From DASUNQ01 sp044866775 (GTDB taxonomy: Bacteria > Acidobacteriota > Thermoanaerobaculia > Multivoradales > UBA5704): a stretch of DNA of 64,000 nt. The DNA lies in NCBI GenBank assembly GCA_044866775.1, contig JBIOUG010000195.1, positions 136,362-200,361 of the forward strand. The letters run 5' to 3'. Under the pieces are notes generated by a model. The model was not told where the DNA came from and did no database searches. It worked only from the letters and a program-made list of their open reading frames with translations. Every line of letters starts with the position of its first letter. Within the stretch, counting starts at the first letter, position 1. Shown one piece after another: positions 1-8,501 of the stretch. Both the position numbers and the translations under genes were made by a program.

Positions 1-1
1 C

Positions 2-1924
2 CGCAGCGACGGCAGCGCGGCGGCGACGGTGCCGATCGCCACGCCCGACCCGCCGGTGACCTGCGGCGACGGCACCATCTCGAGCTACACGCCGGCGCTG
101 GTCAACGGCGGCCAGATCTTCTTCATCCATACCAGCCACGACGATCCAGCGCTCTGGCGCATCGGCGGCGACGGCTCGGGGCTGGTGCGCCTCGTGTCGC
201 TCCCCGACCGTGCCTTCGGCTTCACCCAGCTCGTGCCCTTCGGCGGTGGCGTCGCCTTCTTCACCGTCGGCTCGAGCCTCTCCGGGTTCGAGCTCTGGAC
301 GAGCGACGGCATGCCGGCCGGCACCAGGGCCGCCGCGCTCGACCCCAACCTGTCGCACCCGGGATCGCTCAGCGGCGTCGGCGGGCGCCTCTACTTCACG
401 GCCGGCATCAGCGGACCCGACGGCGCCGACTACCTCTGGACGAGCGACGGCACGACCGCCGGCACCGTGACCCTCGCGACCGGCGTCGACCGGGCCCAGC
501 GCTTCGTGGCGCTCGGCGCCTGGACCTACTTCGTCGCCGACGGTGAGCTCTGGCGCACCGACGGCACGCCGGCCGGCACCGGGCGCGTGTGGACCGAGCC
601 GAGCGGCTACCCGAGCGTCACCCAGCTCACCGGCTATGCCGGCGCGCTCTTCTTCTCGGCGTATGCGAACGCCGAGGCCGACGCCTTCGGCCTCTGGCGT
701 TCCGACGGCTCCGCCACGGGGACGGCGCTGGTGCGCGAGATCCCGGCGTCCGTGTTCGCCCGCGGCCCGCTCGAGGAGCTGGCCGTGGCCGGCGGGCTTC
801 TCTACTTCAGCGCGCTCGACGAGGCGCACGGCCGCGAGCTCTGGGCGAGCGACGGCACCGCCGCCGGCACGGCGCTCGTCTACGACCTCATGCTCGGTCC
901 GAGGTCGTCGTTCCCGAGCGGCTTGACCGCCGGCGCCGGCGCCCTCTACTTCAGCGCCCACGACGGCGCGCACGGCGACGAGCTGTGGCGCAGTGACGGC
1001 ACCGCCGCGGGGACGCGCATGCTCGCCGACGTTGCGCCGGGCGTGCGCTCGAGCCTGCCGCGCCAGCTCACGGTCTCGGCCGGCCGGCTCTTCTGGAGCG
1101 CCGACGACGGCCTGCACGGCGGCGAGCCGTGGGCCGCCACGCTCGCCGGCTCGCCGGCCTGCGTCCCCGGCGACGCGCGCCTCTGCTTGGCCGGCGGCCG
1201 CTACGCCGTCGAGGCGACCTGGCGCGACTTCCAAGGGGGCAGCGGCATCGGCCACGCCGTCGGGCTGACCGGCGACACCGGCTACTTCTGGTTCTTCGGC
1301 CCCGAGAACATCGAGGTCATCCTCAAGGTGCTCGACGCCACCACGCTCAACGGCCACCGCTGGGTGTTCTACGGCGCGCTGTCGAGCGTCGAGTACACGC
1401 TCACCGTGACCGACACGCAGACCGGCGCCGTCAAGCGCTACGTCAACCCTGGCGGTGCGCTGGCGAGCGTCGGCGACACGCAGGCGTTCGGGCCGAACGG
1501 CGCCACCGGCGCGCCGGTCGTGGTCGCGCGGACGGGTGGGGCGGCGGCGCCGGTGGGGGTGCCCTCGCGCGCCGCCGCGGCGGGCGCGCCCTGCGTCGCG
1601 AGCGCCACCACCCACTGCCTCCAGGGCGGCCGCTTCGCCGTCAGCGTCCGCTGGAAGGACTTCCAGGGCAACTCGGGCGACGGGCGGACGATCCCTCTGA
1701 CCGGCGACACCGGCGCCTTCTGGTTCTTCGGCGCCGAGAACGTCGAGCTGGTGCTCAAGGTGCTCGACGGCCGCCCGCTCAACGGCAAGTTCTGGGTGTT
1801 CTACGGCGCGCTTTCGAGCGTCGAGTACGAGATCACGGTCACCGACACCGCGACCGGCGACACCCGCACCTATCGCAACCCGAGCGGCCGCATGGCGAGC
1901 GTCGCCGACACCGGCGCGTTCTGA
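2..1924 (+). CDS. ELWxSDGTxAGT-repeat exported protein, 5' end outside window
   Basis: The frame is open from the first bases of the window (it reads RSDGSAAAT before the first GTG at 29), so the true start lies upstream. About eight imperfect repeats of roughly 50 residues carry the signature E-L-W-x-S-D-G-T-x-A-G-T, a pattern read as beta-propeller-like blades. After residue ~370 two copies of a ~110-residue domain follow (about 1165-1490 and 1585-1920). Each has a C-x(6)-C start, a GGR[FY]-W-DFQG segment, GDTG-FWFFG, NGxxWVFYGALSSVEY and a closing TDTxTG. The duplicated domain is common in this bacterial group but I know no assigned function. The protein is probably secreted or surface-bound; no catalytic motif is visible. 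A 905-residue relative is at 51097-53814. Confidence 0.85.
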   Translation, partial: RSDGSAAATVPIATPDPPVTCGDGTISSYTPALVNGGQIFFIHTSHDDPALWRIGGDGSGLVRLVSLPDRAFGFTQLVPFGGGVAFFTVGSSLSGFELWTSDGMPAGTRAAALDPNLSHPGSLSGVGGRLYFTAGISGPDGADYLWTSDGTTAGTVTLATGVDRAQRFVALGAWTYFVADGELWRTDGTPAGTGRVWTEPSGYPSVTQLTGYAGALFFSAYANAEADAFGLWRSDGSATGTALVREIPASVFARGPLEELAVAGGLLYFSALDEAHGRELWASDGTAAGTALVYDLMLGPRSSFPSGLTAGAGALYFSAHDGAHGDELWRSDGTAAGTRMLADVAPGVRSSLPRQLTVSAGRLFWSADDGLHGGEPWAATLAGSPACVPGDARLCLAGGRYAVEATWRDFQGGSGIGHAVGLTGDTGYFWFFGPENIEVILKVLDATTLNGHRWVFYGALSSVEYTLTVTDTQTGAVKRYVNPGGALASVGDTQAFGPNGATGAPVVVARTGGAAAPVGVPSRAAAAGAPCVASATTHCLQGGRFAVSVRWKDFQGNSGDGRTIPLTGDTGAFWFFGAENVELVLKVLDGRPLNGKFWVFYGALSSVEYEITVTDTATGDTRTYRNPSGRMASVADTGAF

Positions 1925-1996
1925 CGCCGTGAGCGTTCCTGCGATTCGGAGTCTGGGGCCGCGAAGCTCTTCGCGTAGCGCCGGCTGGCCCGCCCG

Positions 1997-3898
1997 GTGA
2001 CCACCCGCGCGAGCAGCCGCCTCCTCGTCGCCGGCCTGCTCGCATTCGCGGCCGTCGCTGGCACCCTGCGGCTGCGTGCCTACGACACCTTCTGGCATCT
2101 CGCCGCCGGGCGGTGGATCCTCGAGCACGGCGCCGTGCCGCGGCTGGACCCCTTCCGCTTCACCTCGCACCACACCCCGTGGGTGGATCACGAATGGCTG
2201 TTCCAGGTGGCGATTGCCGCGCTCGAGCGGCTCGGCGGGCTGGCGGCCCTGGCCGTGGCGCGGACGCTGCTCGTCGTGGCGATCGCGGCGCTCCTCCTGC
2301 ACGCGCTGCGGCGGGCGGGGACGCCGCTCCCGGCGGCGGTCATCGTGGTGCTGGCGGCGGTGCTCGGCGCGCGCGGGCGGCTCTTCCTGCGGCCGGAGCT
2401 GGCGAGCCTCCTCGGCGTCGTCGTCCTGCTGGCGCTCCTGCAACGGCTGCGGCGCGAGGACGGCTGGTGGCCGGTCGCGGCAGTCGCCGCGCTGGTCGTG
2501 GCGTGGGTGAACTTCCATCCCGGCGCGCTGCTCGCGCCGCCGCTCGCGGCGGCGTACCTGTTTGGAGCGCGGCTTCCGGGCGGCTGGGGACCGCCGGCGC
2601 GCGGCGCGCGGCGGGTGGCGTGGGCGCAGGTCGGTCTGGTGCCGGCGGTCGCCGCGGTCGCGCTCCTCGCAAATCCGTACGGCGGGAAGGTCTTCGCCGT
2701 CCCCTTCGGCATTGCGGCCGGCCTGCGCGGGCTGCCCGCCGTCAATCCCGAATGGCTACCCGCCTGGCGGGCGCCGCAGCCCTACCTGCTCTTCGGTATT
2801 GCGGCGCTCGCGACGTTGGCGATGGTGACAGTGCACAGGCGGCGCCGCGGGGTTCGTGGCTCGGCGGCAACCCTGCAGTCATCCCGAGCGCAGCGAGGGA
2901 TCTGGGTGGAGAAGGCCATGTCCGAGAGCAGCGGCCCGGACCCGGCGACCGGCTTCGCGGCGCTGCTGCTAGCCGCGCTGGCGGCCACGGCCGTACGCCA
3001 CCAGGGTCTCTTCTTTCTCGGCGCTGCGTTCTTTGCCGGAGAGTGCCTGGCCGCGTTCGCGGCGACCGCCGCGCGCGATGTCGGCCCGACCGCGGCGGCG
3101 GCTCCGGAAGGCGACAGCGCACCCACTCCGGCGAGCGCCGGGACAGAGGTCGGACCCCGAGCCGCCGCGCTCGCTCTCTTCACCTGTGTCCTTGCTGTTG
3201 TGTGGTGCCTGTGGCCGCCGTCGTCGGGACCGCTCCGCCCGCGGCAGGGGCGGCTCGTTCCCGGCTTCGGCCTCGAGCCCGCCCGCTTCCCGGAGAAGGC
3301 GGTCGACGACCTCGCCCGCCGGCGCGGCGTCGGGAACCTCTTCAACGACGTCGCCTTCGGCGGCTACCTGCTCTGGCGGCTCTATCCGCCGCGCCAGGTG
3401 TTCATCGACAGCCGGAACGAGGTGCGGCCCGACCTCCTCCACGAGCTGGCGCGGGCGCGCGGCGACGAGGGCGCCTGGCTGGCGCTCCTCGACCGCTACG
3501 CCATCGACGCCGCGCTGGTGCGCTACGACGAGCGGCCGCGTCCGCTGGTCACCCTCGACGCCGCCGGGCGGCCGGCGCGGATCGAGCACCACACCTCGAG
3601 CGCCCTCCTCTTCCCGCGCGACCGCTTCGCCCTAGTCTATTGGGACGACCTGGCGCTCCTCTTCCTCCGCCGCACCCCGGCGCGCGCCGCCGCTCTCGCG
3701 GGCGAGGAGTACCGAGCCGTGCAGCCGGAGGACTGGCGCGCCACGCTCGCCGCCGCGGCCGCCGACCGGCAGGTCCGCGCCGCCGCTCTCAGCGAGGTCG
3801 ACCGCCGACTGCGCGAGGACCCGACGCTAGACCGCGCCGCCCGCCTGCGCGAGGCGCTCGTCGCGCTCGGCGGCGGAGCCGGCAGCGGCCCGGGCTAG
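1997..3898 (+). CDS. Polytopic membrane protein, glycosyltransferase-like N-terminus
   Basis: The product is 633 residues with about ten hydrophobic segments. The first helix (residues ~9-24) is followed by YDTFWHLAAGRWI and WVDHEWLFQ. This periplasmic-loop pattern, with Asp/His after TM1, resembles GT-C type (PMT/ArnT-like) lipid-linked sugar transferases, but no family signature is decisive. The C-terminal ~200 residues are soluble. The GTG start at 1997 gives a sensible signal-anchor. Residues ~295-303 (SSRAQRGIW) are not native-looking: they translate a dispersed chromosomal palindrome (2878-2910) that sits in frame inside the gene. The gene may be monocistronic; the sigma gene begins 38 bases after its stop. 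Confidence 0.75.
   Translation: MTTRASSRLLVAGLLAFAAVAGTLRLRAYDTFWHLAAGRWILEHGAVPRLDPFRFTSHHTPWVDHEWLFQVAIAALERLGGLAALAVARTLLVVAIAALLLHALRRAGTPLPAAVIVVLAAVLGARGRLFLRPELASLLGVVVLLALLQRLRREDGWWPVAAVAALVVAWVNFHPGALLAPPLAAAYLFGARLPGGWGPPARGARRVAWAQVGLVPAVAAVALLANPYGGKVFAVPFGIAAGLRGLPAVNPEWLPAWRAPQPYLLFGIAALATLAMVTVHRRRRGVRGSAATLQSSRAQRGIWVEKAMSESSGPDPATGFAALLLAALAATAVRHQGLFFLGAAFFAGECLAAFAATAARDVGPTAAAAPEGDSAPTPASAGTEVGPRAAALALFTCVLAVVWCLWPPSSGPLRPRQGRLVPGFGLEPARFPEKAVDDLARRRGVGNLFNDVAFGGYLLWRLYPPRQVFIDSRNEVRPDLLHELARARGDEGAWLALLDRYAIDAALVRYDERPRPLVTLDAAGRPARIEHHTSSALLFPRDRFALVYWDDLALLFLRRTPARAAALAGEEYRAVQPEDWRATLAAAAADRQVRAAALSEVDRRLREDPTLDRAARLREALVALGGGAGSGPG
2878..2917. repeat. Dispersed GTCATCCCGAGCG palindromic repeat, inside a CDS
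   Basis: The core GTCATCCCGAGCG...AGCGAGGGATCTGGG recurs at 24001-24050 and, as an inverted pair, at 58176-58261. It is a short interspersed palindrome of the REP/BIME kind. Here it lies within a membrane-protein gene and keeps the frame open. Confidence 0.8.
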
Positions 3899-3936
3899 CA
3901 GCAACTCCAGGGCGCCGGGATGCACGGCGCGGTCAT

Positions 3937-4482
3937 ATGCGATCCCTCGTCGAGGACACTAGAAGCGTGGACGGGATGGACGGCGAGCCTCCTGACCTGG
4001 AAGCGGCGCTCGCCCGCATTCACCCCGCCGGCTTCGCCTGGTCGCTCTGCTGTTGCGGGCGCGACCGGCAGATCGCGGAGGACGTCTTGCAGACCAGCTA
4101 TCTGAAGATCCTCGACGGCCGGGCGCGGTTCCGCGGCGCCGGCAGCTTCAAGGCCTTCCTCTTCGGCGTCATTCGCACCACCGCCGCCGAGCACCGGCGC
4201 CGTGACCTGGCGCGCCGGCTGCTCCTCGACCGCTGGGGGTCGGAGCGGACACCGGCGCCGCCGCCCGCCGATCCGGAGCACGAAGCGGCGCGCACGGAGC
4301 GGCACGCCGTGTTGCGTGCCGCCCTCGCCCGCCTGCCGCGGCGCCAGCGCGAGCTGCTGGAGCTGGTGCTGGCCCACGATCTCACGCTGCAGGAGGCCGC
4401 CACGGCCCTGCGGATCTCGCTCGGCAGCGTGCGCGTCCACTACGCCCGCGCCAAGCGCCGGCTGGCGCAGGAGCTTTCGTGA
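3937..4482 (+). CDS. ECF-type RNA polymerase sigma factor
   Basis: A 181-residue sigma-70 family factor of the ECF class. Region 2 lies at about residues 20-90 (AEDVLQTSYLKI and FKAFLFGVIRTTAAEHRRR, the -10 recognition helix). Region 4 lies at about 120-180 (LPRRQRELLELV, then LTLQEAATALRISLGSVRVHYARAKRRL, the helix-turn-helix for -35 contact). There is no C-terminal extension. ATG at 3937 is chosen; ATG at 3976 is an alternative that trims 13 poorly conserved residues. It heads an operon with three small-spaced genes: a single-TM protein, a Spy-like protein and a BNR protein. Inference: it controls an envelope response including its own operon, with the next gene as possible anti-sigma factor. 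Confidence 0.9.
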   Translation: MRSLVEDTRSVDGMDGEPPDLEAALARIHPAGFAWSLCCCGRDRQIAEDVLQTSYLKILDGRARFRGAGSFKAFLFGVIRTTAAEHRRRDLARRLLLDRWGSERTPAPPPADPEHEAARTERHAVLRAALARLPRRQRELLELVLAHDLTLQEAATALRISLGSVRVHYARAKRRLAQELS

Positions 4483-4510
4483 GATCGCGCGCGGCGCGAG
4501 GGAGCGCGCA

Positions 4511-4903
4511 ATGACCGACGACAGCGAGCTGGCGCAGCGACTCCGCGAGGCAATGCAGCGCGACGCCGAGACGGCGCCCGATTTCGCGGTGACCCTGTCT
4601 CGCGCCAGAGCGCGGGCACGTGGCGCCCGCAGCGTGCGGCGTGCCGGAGCCCTCGCCGCGGCGGCCGCAGCGCTGGCGCTGGCGGCGGGCGCCTTGTGGC
4701 TCGCCCGGCCGGCGCGGGTCGAGCCCGCAGACTGGCCGAGCCTCGCGGAGGTGCGCGCGATCGACCGCTGGCGCCCGCCCACTGATGCCCTGCTCAGCTC
4801 CCCGGCGCGCGAGCTGCTCGAAACCACTCCCGCGCTCGGCCGACCGGCCCTCGACGGTTGGGGGTTCGCGGCCGGAACGGCGTCGAAGGAGAACCCCTCA
4901 TGA
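4511..4903 (+). CDS. Single-TM protein next to sigma factor, possible anti-sigma
   Basis: The product is 130 residues: a charged cytoplasmic N-terminus (residues 1-45, DDSELAQRLREAMQRD), Arg-rich juxtamembrane stretch, one TM helix (about 50-70, Ala/Leu-rich) and a ~60-residue periplasmic tail ending WGFAAGTASKENPS. This topology and its position 28 bases after an ECF sigma gene fit an anti-sigma or sigma-operon membrane regulator. No zinc-binding HxxxCxxC motif is present, so it is not a classical ZAS protein. The stop overlaps the next ATG (ATGA), implying translational coupling. Function is inferred from context only. Confidence 0.7.
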   Translation: MTDDSELAQRLREAMQRDAETAPDFAVTLSRARARARGARSVRRAGALAAAAAALALAAGALWLARPARVEPADWPSLAEVRAIDRWRPPTDALLSSPARELLETTPALGRPALDGWGFAAGTASKENPS

Positions 4904-5370
4904 AGCGTGCCCCTGACCTGTTCTTCCTCCTTCTCTTCCTCCTCCTTCTTCCCGCCATTGCCGGCAGCGCCCGGGCCGAAGCGGCCGCCGCGGCGCCCGC
5001 CGGGCCGCCCGGCGTCGCCGAGGATCCCATCGGCGAAGCCCTCTTCCCGGTCGAGCTGGTGATGCGCCATCGCACCCGGATCGGCCTCAGCGAGAGCCAG
5101 GGCGAAGTCATCCGCGGTGAGCTGCAGAAGGCGCAGGCCAAGTTCCTGGACGTGCAGTGGACGATGCAGGGCGCCACGGAGAGCTTGGTAGGCCTGCTGC
5201 GGGCGGAGCGCGTGGACGAGGCGAAGGCCCTGGCGCTGGCGGAGGAGGTGATGGGACTCGAGCGCGAGATGAAGAAGACGCAGCTCGCGCTCCTGATCCG
5301 GGTCAAGAACGCGCTGACCGCCGAACAGCGGTCGGCTCTCGAGCGCCTGCGCGCGGGGGCGCGGCCGTGA
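4900..5370 (+). CDS. Spy/CpxP-like periplasmic protein
   Basis: The product is 156 residues with a strong signal peptide (MKRAPDLFFLLLFLLLLP, cleavage near ARA-EA). The mature part is helical and charged: RHRTRIGLSESQGEVIRGELQ, then a long amphipathic helix through EEVMGLEREMKKTQLALLIRVKNALTAEQRSALERL. This is the LTxxQ-like arrangement of Spy/CpxP/ZraP periplasmic chaperone-sensors. ATG at 4900 is preferred because AAGGAGA sits 8 bases upstream and it yields a signal peptide; an upstream frame extension is implausible. It is coupled to both neighbours. Likely an envelope-stress chaperone; the LTxxQ motif is degenerate (LTAEQ at the C-terminal end). Confidence 0.7.
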   Translation: MKRAPDLFFLLLFLLLLPAIAGSARAEAAAAAPAGPPGVAEDPIGEALFPVELVMRHRTRIGLSESQGEVIRGELQKAQAKFLDVQWTMQGATESLVGLLRAERVDEAKALALAEEVMGLEREMKKTQLALLIRVKNALTAEQRSALERLRAGARP

Positions 5371-6758
5371 AGCCGGCGCCGGCGGTCTTGGCGCTCCTCG
5401 CGGCAGCGACTCTCGCGGCTCCGGCGGGCCTGGCGGTGCGCCTCACGCACGACGCGGCACCCTCTCGGCTCAGCTACAACTTCGCGCGCGCGGTGGCGGT
5501 CGACGACAGCGGCACCGTTCACGCCGTCTGGTACGGCGGCCACGACGGCCGCACGCGCGTGCTCCACCGCCGCTCGCTCGACGAGGGGCTCACCTGGGAG
5601 CCGGAGGCCGCCCTGTCGGACACGATCGCCGTGGCCGCCCACCCGGCGATCGCCACCGCCGGCACCGAGGTCTACGTCGTGTGGCACGAGCTGACGGCCG
5701 GCGGCCCACGCATCCGGTTCCGCCGCTCCCGCGATCGCGGGACCACCTGGGAGCCTGGCCGCGCGCTCAGCAGCCGCCGGAGCGCGGCGCACGCCTCGGT
5801 GGCGGCGGCAGGCCCGGCGGTCCACGTCGTCTGGGGCGACACGCGCGACGGACAGGCCGAGATCTACTCCCGGCGTTCCCTCGACGGCGGTGAGCACTGG
5901 AGCCCCGAGCGCCGCCTCTCGGCGGTGCCGTTCGAGTCCTGGGTCCCGGCGGTGGCTGCCGCGGGGGAGCGGGTGGTCGTGGCCTGGGTGGACTTGCGGG
6001 ACGGCAACGAGGAGGAGTACTGCCGGATCTCGAAGGACAGCGGCGCCACCTGGGGCCGCGCCCGGCGGCTGACGGCCAACGCCGCCGACTCGTGGGCGCC
6101 TTCGGTCGCGATCGCCGGCGGCGCGATCCACCTCGCCTGGTTTGACCGCCGCGACGCCGGGGTCACCCACCGCGACGTGGAAGCCGCCCTGAACGCGGCG
6201 CTGGCGTTGCTCGGTCTGCCGCCCGAGCCGCTGCCGCCCACGGACCCGCGGCTCTACTACCTGCCGCTGTTCGAGCAGCGCGTGCAGGAGAAGCTCCGCC
6301 GCATTCAGGCCACGGCTCCGGCCTGGGTCGCACAGGGCGGCGACCCGGCGGACCTGGAGGATCACCTCCGCCGCTTCGAGTCGCTCATGCGAACCTGGGT
6401 GACCGGCTGGGAGATCTACTCCAAGCGGTCCACCGACGGCGGCGCCACGTGGACCCCCGACCGCCGCCTGACGCGAGCGCCCGGCATCTCGCTACGCCCG
6501 TCGCTCGCCGTCGAGGGCGGCGACGTGGCAGTCGTCTGGTGGGACAGCAGGGACGGCGACACCGAGATCTACGCCAAGCGCTCGACCGACGCCGGCCGCA
6601 CCTGGTCCCCCGACGCGCGCCTCACTCGCTCTCCCGGCAGCTCCGAACACCCCTCCCTCGCCATCCGCGATGGCCTCCTCCACGTCCTCTGGCACGACAC
6701 CCGCGACGGCAACGCCGAGATCTACTACCGCCGGCTGCCAGCGGAACTGGTCCGCTGA
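5367..6758 (+). CDS. Secreted BNR/Asp-box propeller protein (sialidase-like fold)
   Basis: The product is 463 residues with a signal peptide (residues 1-23, ending LAAPAGLA). At least six Asp-box motifs (SxDxGxTW, e.g. SLDEGLTW, SRDRGTTW, STDGGATW, STDAGRTW) are each preceded by [EI]IY.[KR]RS and a VVW.D.RDG strand, giving a six-bladed propeller. A helical insert of about 80 residues (about 265-345) interrupts the propeller between blades. The Arg triad and Tyr nucleophile of true sialidases cannot be identified, so enzymatic activity is uncertain. The GTG start overlaps the previous TGA. It is the last gene of the ECF operon. Confidence 0.8.
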   Translation: MKPAPAVLALLAAATLAAPAGLAVRLTHDAAPSRLSYNFARAVAVDDSGTVHAVWYGGHDGRTRVLHRRSLDEGLTWEPEAALSDTIAVAAHPAIATAGTEVYVVWHELTAGGPRIRFRRSRDRGTTWEPGRALSSRRSAAHASVAAAGPAVHVVWGDTRDGQAEIYSRRSLDGGEHWSPERRLSAVPFESWVPAVAAAGERVVVAWVDLRDGNEEEYCRISKDSGATWGRARRLTANAADSWAPSVAIAGGAIHLAWFDRRDAGVTHRDVEAALNAALALLGLPPEPLPPTDPRLYYLPLFEQRVQEKLRRIQATAPAWVAQGGDPADLEDHLRRFESLMRTWVTGWEIYSKRSTDGGATWTPDRRLTRAPGISLRPSLAVEGGDVAVVWWDSRDGDTEIYAKRSTDAGRTWSPDARLTRSPGSSEHPSLAIRDGLLHVLWHDTRDGNAEIYYRRLPAELVR

Positions 6759-6785
6759 TCGGCGAGATCCGCGGCGCTCAGCGTC

Positions 6786-6998
6786 TCAGGACGATTCGAC
6801 TTCGCTCGGCCCCTCGGGCGCCTTCGGGATCACGAGCCAGAGGACGATGTAGACGATGGTGCCCGGGAAGCCGGCGGAGCAGACGGAGATCAGGAAGTAG
6901 AGCAACCGTACCCAGGTGGGGCGCCAGCCCAGCCAGTCGGCGAGGCCGCCGCAGACTCCGGCGATGATGCGGTGGCGGCGGGAGCGATAGAGCGGCAT
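6786..6998 (-). CDS. PspC-domain small membrane protein
   Basis: A 70-residue protein that is almost entirely a PspC domain. The N-terminus MPLYRSRRHRIIAGVCGGLADWLG carries the conserved G-V-C-G-G-[LI]-A motif, followed by two hydrophobic stretches (about 29-60) ending LWLVIPKAPEG. PspC proteins sit in the inner membrane and take part in phage-shock or envelope-stress signalling; short stand-alone forms like this are common outside enterobacteria. It is convergent with the BNR gene and 45 bases upstream of the MFS gene in reverse orientation (same strand, MFS behind). Confidence 0.9.
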   Translation of the reverse strand: MPLYRSRRHRIIAGVCGGLADWLGWRPTWVRLLYFLISVCSAGFPGTIVYIVLWLVIPKAPEGPSEVESS

Positions 6999-7043
6999 GG
7001 AGCGATTCTATGCGAGGCAAGCACCCGGCACGGGGTCCGGGCG

Positions 7044-8396
7044 CTACGCCGCGGCCTCCACCGGCACGGGCTCGGCGCCCTCCTCGCGGATGCGGCGGCG
7101 GACGATCGGCAGAAGGAGGAGACCGGGGACGGCGAGAAACGCGGTGATGGTGAAGTAGGTCGCGTACCCGAGCTCCTCGACGCCGATCCCCGAGAAGGCG
7201 CCGGCCACGTCGCGGCCGAGCGAGAAGGTCGCGGTCAGGATCGCGAACTGCGTCGCCGCGTGCTCGCGGTCGCACAGGTTCATGAGGAAGGACAGGAAGG
7301 CCGCGGTGCCCAGCCCCTGGGTGAACGACTCGACGACCGAGGCGCCGTAGATGCTCTGCCGCGGCAGCGCGAGCGCCGCCACCGCGACGTAGCCGAAGTT
7401 CGAGACGAGCTGCGCGACACCGAACCAGAGGAGGGCGCGGAAGATGCCGCGCCGCTTGATGTACCAACCGCCGAGGAGGGCGCCGAGGACGGTCAGGGCT
7501 ACGCCGAGAGTCGTCGAGATGAGGCCGATCTCGGCCGGCGTGAGTCCCTTGTCCACCCAGAACGGCTTGATCATCCGCCCCATCGAGTTGTCGCCGAGCT
7601 TGTAGAGGAGACCGAAGAGGAGCACCGGCACCATCACCGGCTGCAACGCCCAGCGGAGCACCACCGGATCGAGGAACGAGGCGACGAAGAGGGTGCCGGC
7701 GACGACCGTCAGCGTCACCCAGAGCGCCTGCCAGTCGTTGTTCCGGGCGACCAAGAAGAGAGCCGCCGTGAGGACCAGGAGGATGACGCGCGCCGCCAGG
7801 AACTCCCCCCACCGGCGCTCGCCCGCCGTCGGCCGCCCGCGCGCCACGCGCGGCGAGAGCAGCGCGAGCGCGGCCAGTCCCGCGAAGAGGACGGCGGCCG
7901 CGACCCACATCGCCCGCCAGGGCATCCACTTGGTGAGCATCAGCATCAGCCCACCGCTCGCCAGAAGCGCCGCCCGGTAGGCGGCGACGCGCATGCCGTT
8001 GATCGGCCCGCTGTCGGCAGGAGTGGAGACATCCACCGCGTAGGCGTCGATGGCGATGTCCTGGGTGGCCGAGGCGAGGGTGAAGGCGATCAGCACCGTC
8101 CAGAGGCGCCAGTCGGTCTGGCGCGGATCGAGGACGAGGAGCGCGAGGGTGATCAGCACCAGCGCCCCCTCCGCCACGGCGATCCAGGTCTGCCGCGCGC
8201 CGTAGCGGTCAACGAACGGCGCCCAGGCCGCCTTGATCGTGTAGGGCACGAACACCAAGCTCATCAGCCCGATGTCCTGCAGCGACACCCCGTGCAGCCG
8301 GAAGTAGACCGGCCAGACGTCGTAGGCGATGCCGAACGGGAACCCCTCCGCGAAGTAGAGGAGCGCGATCCAGGTGAGCTTGCGCCGAAAGTCCAC
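7044..8396 (-). CDS. AmpG-like MFS permease
   Basis: A 450-residue protein with 12 predicted helices. The start FAEGFPFGIAYDVWPVYFRLHGVSLQDIGL and the loop VPYTIKAAWAPFVDRYG are the PAT-family (AmpG/acetyl-CoA transporter) version of the MFS signature; AmpG imports anhydromuropeptides during peptidoglycan recycling. IDAYAVD in helix 4 is also typical of the family. The substrate here is not proven. A GTG start at 8396 is used. It is followed on the same strand by the PspC gene, so the two may be co-transcribed with PspC downstream. Confidence 0.85.
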   Translation of the reverse strand: MDFRRKLTWIALLYFAEGFPFGIAYDVWPVYFRLHGVSLQDIGLMSLVFVPYTIKAAWAPFVDRYGARQTWIAVAEGALVLITLALLVLDPRQTDWRLWTVLIAFTLASATQDIAIDAYAVDVSTPADSGPINGMRVAAYRAALLASGGLMLMLTKWMPWRAMWVAAAVLFAGLAALALLSPRVARGRPTAGERRWGEFLAARVILLVLTAALFLVARNNDWQALWVTLTVVAGTLFVASFLDPVVLRWALQPVMVPVLLFGLLYKLGDNSMGRMIKPFWVDKGLTPAEIGLISTTLGVALTVLGALLGGWYIKRRGIFRALLWFGVAQLVSNFGYVAVAALALPRQSIYGASVVESFTQGLGTAAFLSFLMNLCDREHAATQFAILTATFSLGRDVAGAFSGIGVEELGYATYFTITAFLAVPGLLLLPIVRRRIREEGAEPVPVEAAA

Positions 8397-8501
8397 GCCG
8401 GGAGTCTAGCGGGTGCAAGGCCGGCGCCACACGCGGTGTCCCGGCAACGCCTCGCGGCGCAGCCGGTGGTACTCTCGCAACTGCACTCGAAGGGACGACC
8501 G

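Noticed and set aside
2113..3936. In-frame extension of the sigma factor through the membrane-protein gene
   Set aside because: The extension is Arg/Ala-rich shadow text in the wrong frame of the membrane protein; sigma region 2 begins after 3976.
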